From Pelomonas sp. Root1444 (GTDB lineage Bacteria > Pseudomonadota > Gammaproteobacteria > Burkholderiales > Burkholderiaceae_C), in assembly GCF_001426885.1 (NCBI RefSeq), contig NZ_LMFP01000027.1:124001-188000 (forward strand): a stretch of DNA of 64,000 nucleotides, in the 5' to 3' direction. Each line of letters begins with the position of its first letter. Position 1 is the first letter of the stretch. Below are positions 62,149 to 64,000 of the stretch, in pieces. A program made the position numbers and the translations under genes. The notes below the pieces were generated by a model that was not told where the DNA came from, searched no databases, and saw only the letters and a list, made by a program, of their open reading frames with translations.

Positions 62149-64000
62149 ATGACCCATTTCAATCCCACCCGCCGCGGCTTCGTCGCTGGCGGCACCTCGC
62201 TGGCCTGCACCCTGGCCGCCTTGCCGGTCTTCGCGCAAAGCGGTGCCGCCAAGCTGGCCGACGACTCGCTCATGCTGTGGTACGACCAGCCCGCCGGGCC
62301 CTGGATCGAGGCATTGCCGGTGGGCAGCGGGCGCCTGGGCACGATGGTCTTCGGCCGCCCGGCGCAGGAGCGGCTGCAGTTCAACATCGACACGCTGTAC
62401 GGCGGCGGCCCCTACGTCCAGGACAACCCGAAGTTCCGCGAGGCCCTGCCTCAAGTGCGGGCCCTCATCGACCAGGAGCGCTGGAAGGAGGCCAACGACC
62501 TCGTCTCGGAAGCGCTGATGGGCAAGCCGATCAAGCAGATGCCGTTCAGCGGCGCCGGCGACCTGCTGCTGGACTTCCCCGGCGTGAAGGCCGCAGCGCG
62601 ATATCGGCGCAGCCTCGACCTCGACAGCGCCATCGCCACCACGCAGTTCATCGACGGCAGCGGCCGCCACCGGCGCGAGACCTTCTGCAGCGTGCCGGAC
62701 CAGGTGACGGTGATCCGGCTGGAGATCGAAGGCGACGGAGCCATCGACGTCGACCTCGGCTACCGCCACCCCGACTACCAGCCCTACGGCGGCTTCGGCG
62801 ACACCAAGTACGACAAGGATGGCGTCGTCTTCGTCGGTGCGCCCTGGGACCACCGCGAATCTCTCAATGCCGAGAAGCGGCCGGGGTCGCTGGCGGTGCG
62901 TGCCGACGGCAGCGACGCACTGCTGATCGAGGGCCGCAATGTGCAGGCCTTCGGCATCCCGGGCCAGCTGCGCTATGCGCTGCGCGTGCAAGCAGTGGGC
63001 GACGGTCGCATCGAGGCCGTCGGCGACCGGCTGCGCGTGCGCGGCGCGCGCCAGCTGACGCTGGTGGTGGCCGGCGAGACCAGCTACGTCAACTGGCAGG
63101 ACACCAGCGGCGACCCCGTGGCCGCCGTGCGCCAGCGCACCGCCGCGGCCGCGCGCAAGCCCTTCGCCAAGCTGCGCGACGACCACCTCAAGGCCCACCG
63201 CGCGCTGTTCCGCCGCCTGCACATCGACCTCGGTGGCCGCGAGGCCAATGCCCGCACCACCGATGCCCGCATCAAGGACGTGCCCCGCCAGCCCGACGCC
63301 GCGCTCGCCGCGATGTATGTGCAGTACGCGCGCTACCTGCTGCTGTCGTCCTCTCGGCCGGGCAGCCAGCCGGCCAACCTGCAAGGGGTGTGGAACGAAG
63401 TGCTGCACCCACCGTGGGAAGGCAAGTACACGATCAACATCAACACGGAGATGAACTACTGGCCCGCCGGGCCGGCCAACCTGGGCGAGTGCGTCGAGCC
63501 GCTGCTGAAGATGGTGGAGGACCTGGCCGTCACCGGCGCCCGCACCGCGCGCAACAGCTACGGCGCGCGCGGCTGGGTCGCCCACCACAACACCGACCTG
63601 TGGCGCGCCACGGCACCGCTGGACGGCCCGCTGTGGGGCATGTGGCCCACCGGCGGCGCCTGGCTTTGCACGACGCTGTGGCAGCAGTACCAGTACAACC
63701 CGAGCCCGGCCGTGCTGCGTCGCCTGGTGCCGCTGTTCAAGGGCGCCGCGCTGTTCTTCCTCGACACGCTGATCGAAGACCCCAAGGGCCGCGGGCTGGT
63801 CACGTCGCCATCGTCGTCGCCGGAGAACAACCACCATGCCGACATCGCACTGTGCGCCGGGCCGGCCATGGACCGCCAGATCCTGCGCGACCTGTTCGAC
63901 GCAGCCATTGCGGCACAGGCACAGCTGGGCGAGGACGACGCGGCATTCACCGCTGCCGTCCGCAAGGCGAGAGCCCGCCTGCCCGCCGACCGCATCGGCG
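62149..64000 (+). CDS. GH95 alpha-L-fucosidase-type glycoside hydrolase, cut by the right edge
   Basis: The first 617 residues of a protein of usually 750-800. The N-terminus has a twin-arginine signal (TRRGFVAGG, hydrophobic run, PVFAQ), so it is probably exported folded by Tat. The N-terminal beta-sandwich starts with EALPVGSGRLGTMVFGRP. The (alpha/alpha)6 barrel carries the GH95 active-site stretch NINTEMNYWPAG, whose asparagines activate water, and TSPSSSPENNH with the general-acid Glu. The last catalytic Asp would lie past the window. GH95 enzymes remove alpha-1,2-linked L-fucose or L-galactose, as in xyloglucan. It starts 31 bases after the esterase gene. Confidence 0.92.
   Translation, partial: MTHFNPTRRGFVAGGTSLACTLAALPVFAQSGAAKLADDSLMLWYDQPAGPWIEALPVGSGRLGTMVFGRPAQERLQFNIDTLYGGGPYVQDNPKFREALPQVRALIDQERWKEANDLVSEALMGKPIKQMPFSGAGDLLLDFPGVKAAARYRRSLDLDSAIATTQFIDGSGRHRRETFCSVPDQVTVIRLEIEGDGAIDVDLGYRHPDYQPYGGFGDTKYDKDGVVFVGAPWDHRESLNAEKRPGSLAVRADGSDALLIEGRNVQAFGIPGQLRYALRVQAVGDGRIEAVGDRLRVRGARQLTLVVAGETSYVNWQDTSGDPVAAVRQRTAAAARKPFAKLRDDHLKAHRALFRRLHIDLGGREANARTTDARIKDVPRQPDAALAAMYVQYARYLLLSSSRPGSQPANLQGVWNEVLHPPWEGKYTININTEMNYWPAGPANLGECVEPLLKMVEDLAVTGARTARNSYGARGWVAHHNTDLWRATAPLDGPLWGMWPTGGAWLCTTLWQQYQYNPSPAVLRRLVPLFKGAALFFLDTLIEDPKGRGLVTSPSSSPENNHHADIALCAGPAMDRQILRDLFDAAIAAQAQLGEDDAAFTAAVRKARARLPADRIG

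Overview
This 64 kb window is GC-rich (around 70%) bacterial chromosome. It is densely packed, with no gene-free stretch longer than about 240 bases and many 1-4 base stop/start overlaps. The gene content points to a Burkholderiales betaproteobacterium, most like the Roseateles/Rubrivivax/Sphaerotilaceae group. The evidence is an MSHA-type pilus cluster, an smc-zipA pair, a PEP-CTERM exported protein, nirS with a Dnr-type regulator, and dapC-dapD next to pilU. That placement is inferred from gene families and order, without a database comparison. No rRNA, tRNA, CRISPR array, transposase, integrase or origin was seen.

Layout. 1-5.8 kb is the end of an MSHA-like type IV pilus cluster (mshQ fragment, mshI, a PilN-like gene, mshJ, mshK, mshL secretin). 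5.8-8.8 kb holds an unusual fusion of an Old Yellow Enzyme to a zinc-free alcohol dehydrogenase/quinone reductase, with a divergent LysR gene. 8.8-12.5 kb holds selD and a phnC-phnE-phnE phosphonate-type ABC transporter that lacks a binding protein. 12.5-14.5 kb is an exported beta-helix protein with a LacI-type operator. 14.5-17.3 kb is an alkylation-repair operon (Ada/AlkA fusion, ogt) ending in an EamA transporter. 17.4-20.0 kb is a LytS/LytTR two-component system with a periplasmic binding protein. 20.2-22.8 kb holds a phosphohexomutase and waaA for LPS synthesis. 22.9-24.7 kb holds a DUF3060 protein and a serine hydrolase. 24.8-30.8 kb is a pirin-emrA-emrB-nodT efflux operon with a divergent LysR gene and a clear inverted-repeat operator. 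30.8-33.6 kb holds an AraC regulator, an epoxide hydrolase-like protein and a periplasmic alpha-carbonic anhydrase.

33.7-46.6 kb mixes replication and division genes (ligA, zipA, smc) with a compact nitrite-respiration module: a TonB receptor diverging from nirS-nirM, then dnr. FNR/Dnr-type boxes lie before nirS and dnr. 46.7-53.2 kb is housekeeping: queF, dapC, dapD, pilU, prmB and a YheS-like ABC-F ATPase. 53.2-54.6 kb is DUF1304 and ohrR-ohr for organic peroxide defence. 54.7-57.8 kb holds a phytase-like PEP-CTERM esterase behind a candidate Pho box, an asparaginase, and lexA behind tandem SOS boxes. 57.9-58.9 kb is a DUF72 protein. From 59.1 kb to the right edge runs a polysaccharide-utilisation operon: a GH35-like enzyme, an unusual two-domain GDSL esterase, and a Tat-exported GH95 alpha-fucosidase cut by the window end. 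Two operator copies 31 bp apart precede it.

The observations that most merit follow-up are the OYE-dehydrogenase fusion with its altered active site, the nitrite reductase module embedded among smc/zipA/ligA, the two-domain GDSL esterase with its repeated operator, and several well-formed regulatory sites that link genes to specific regulators.
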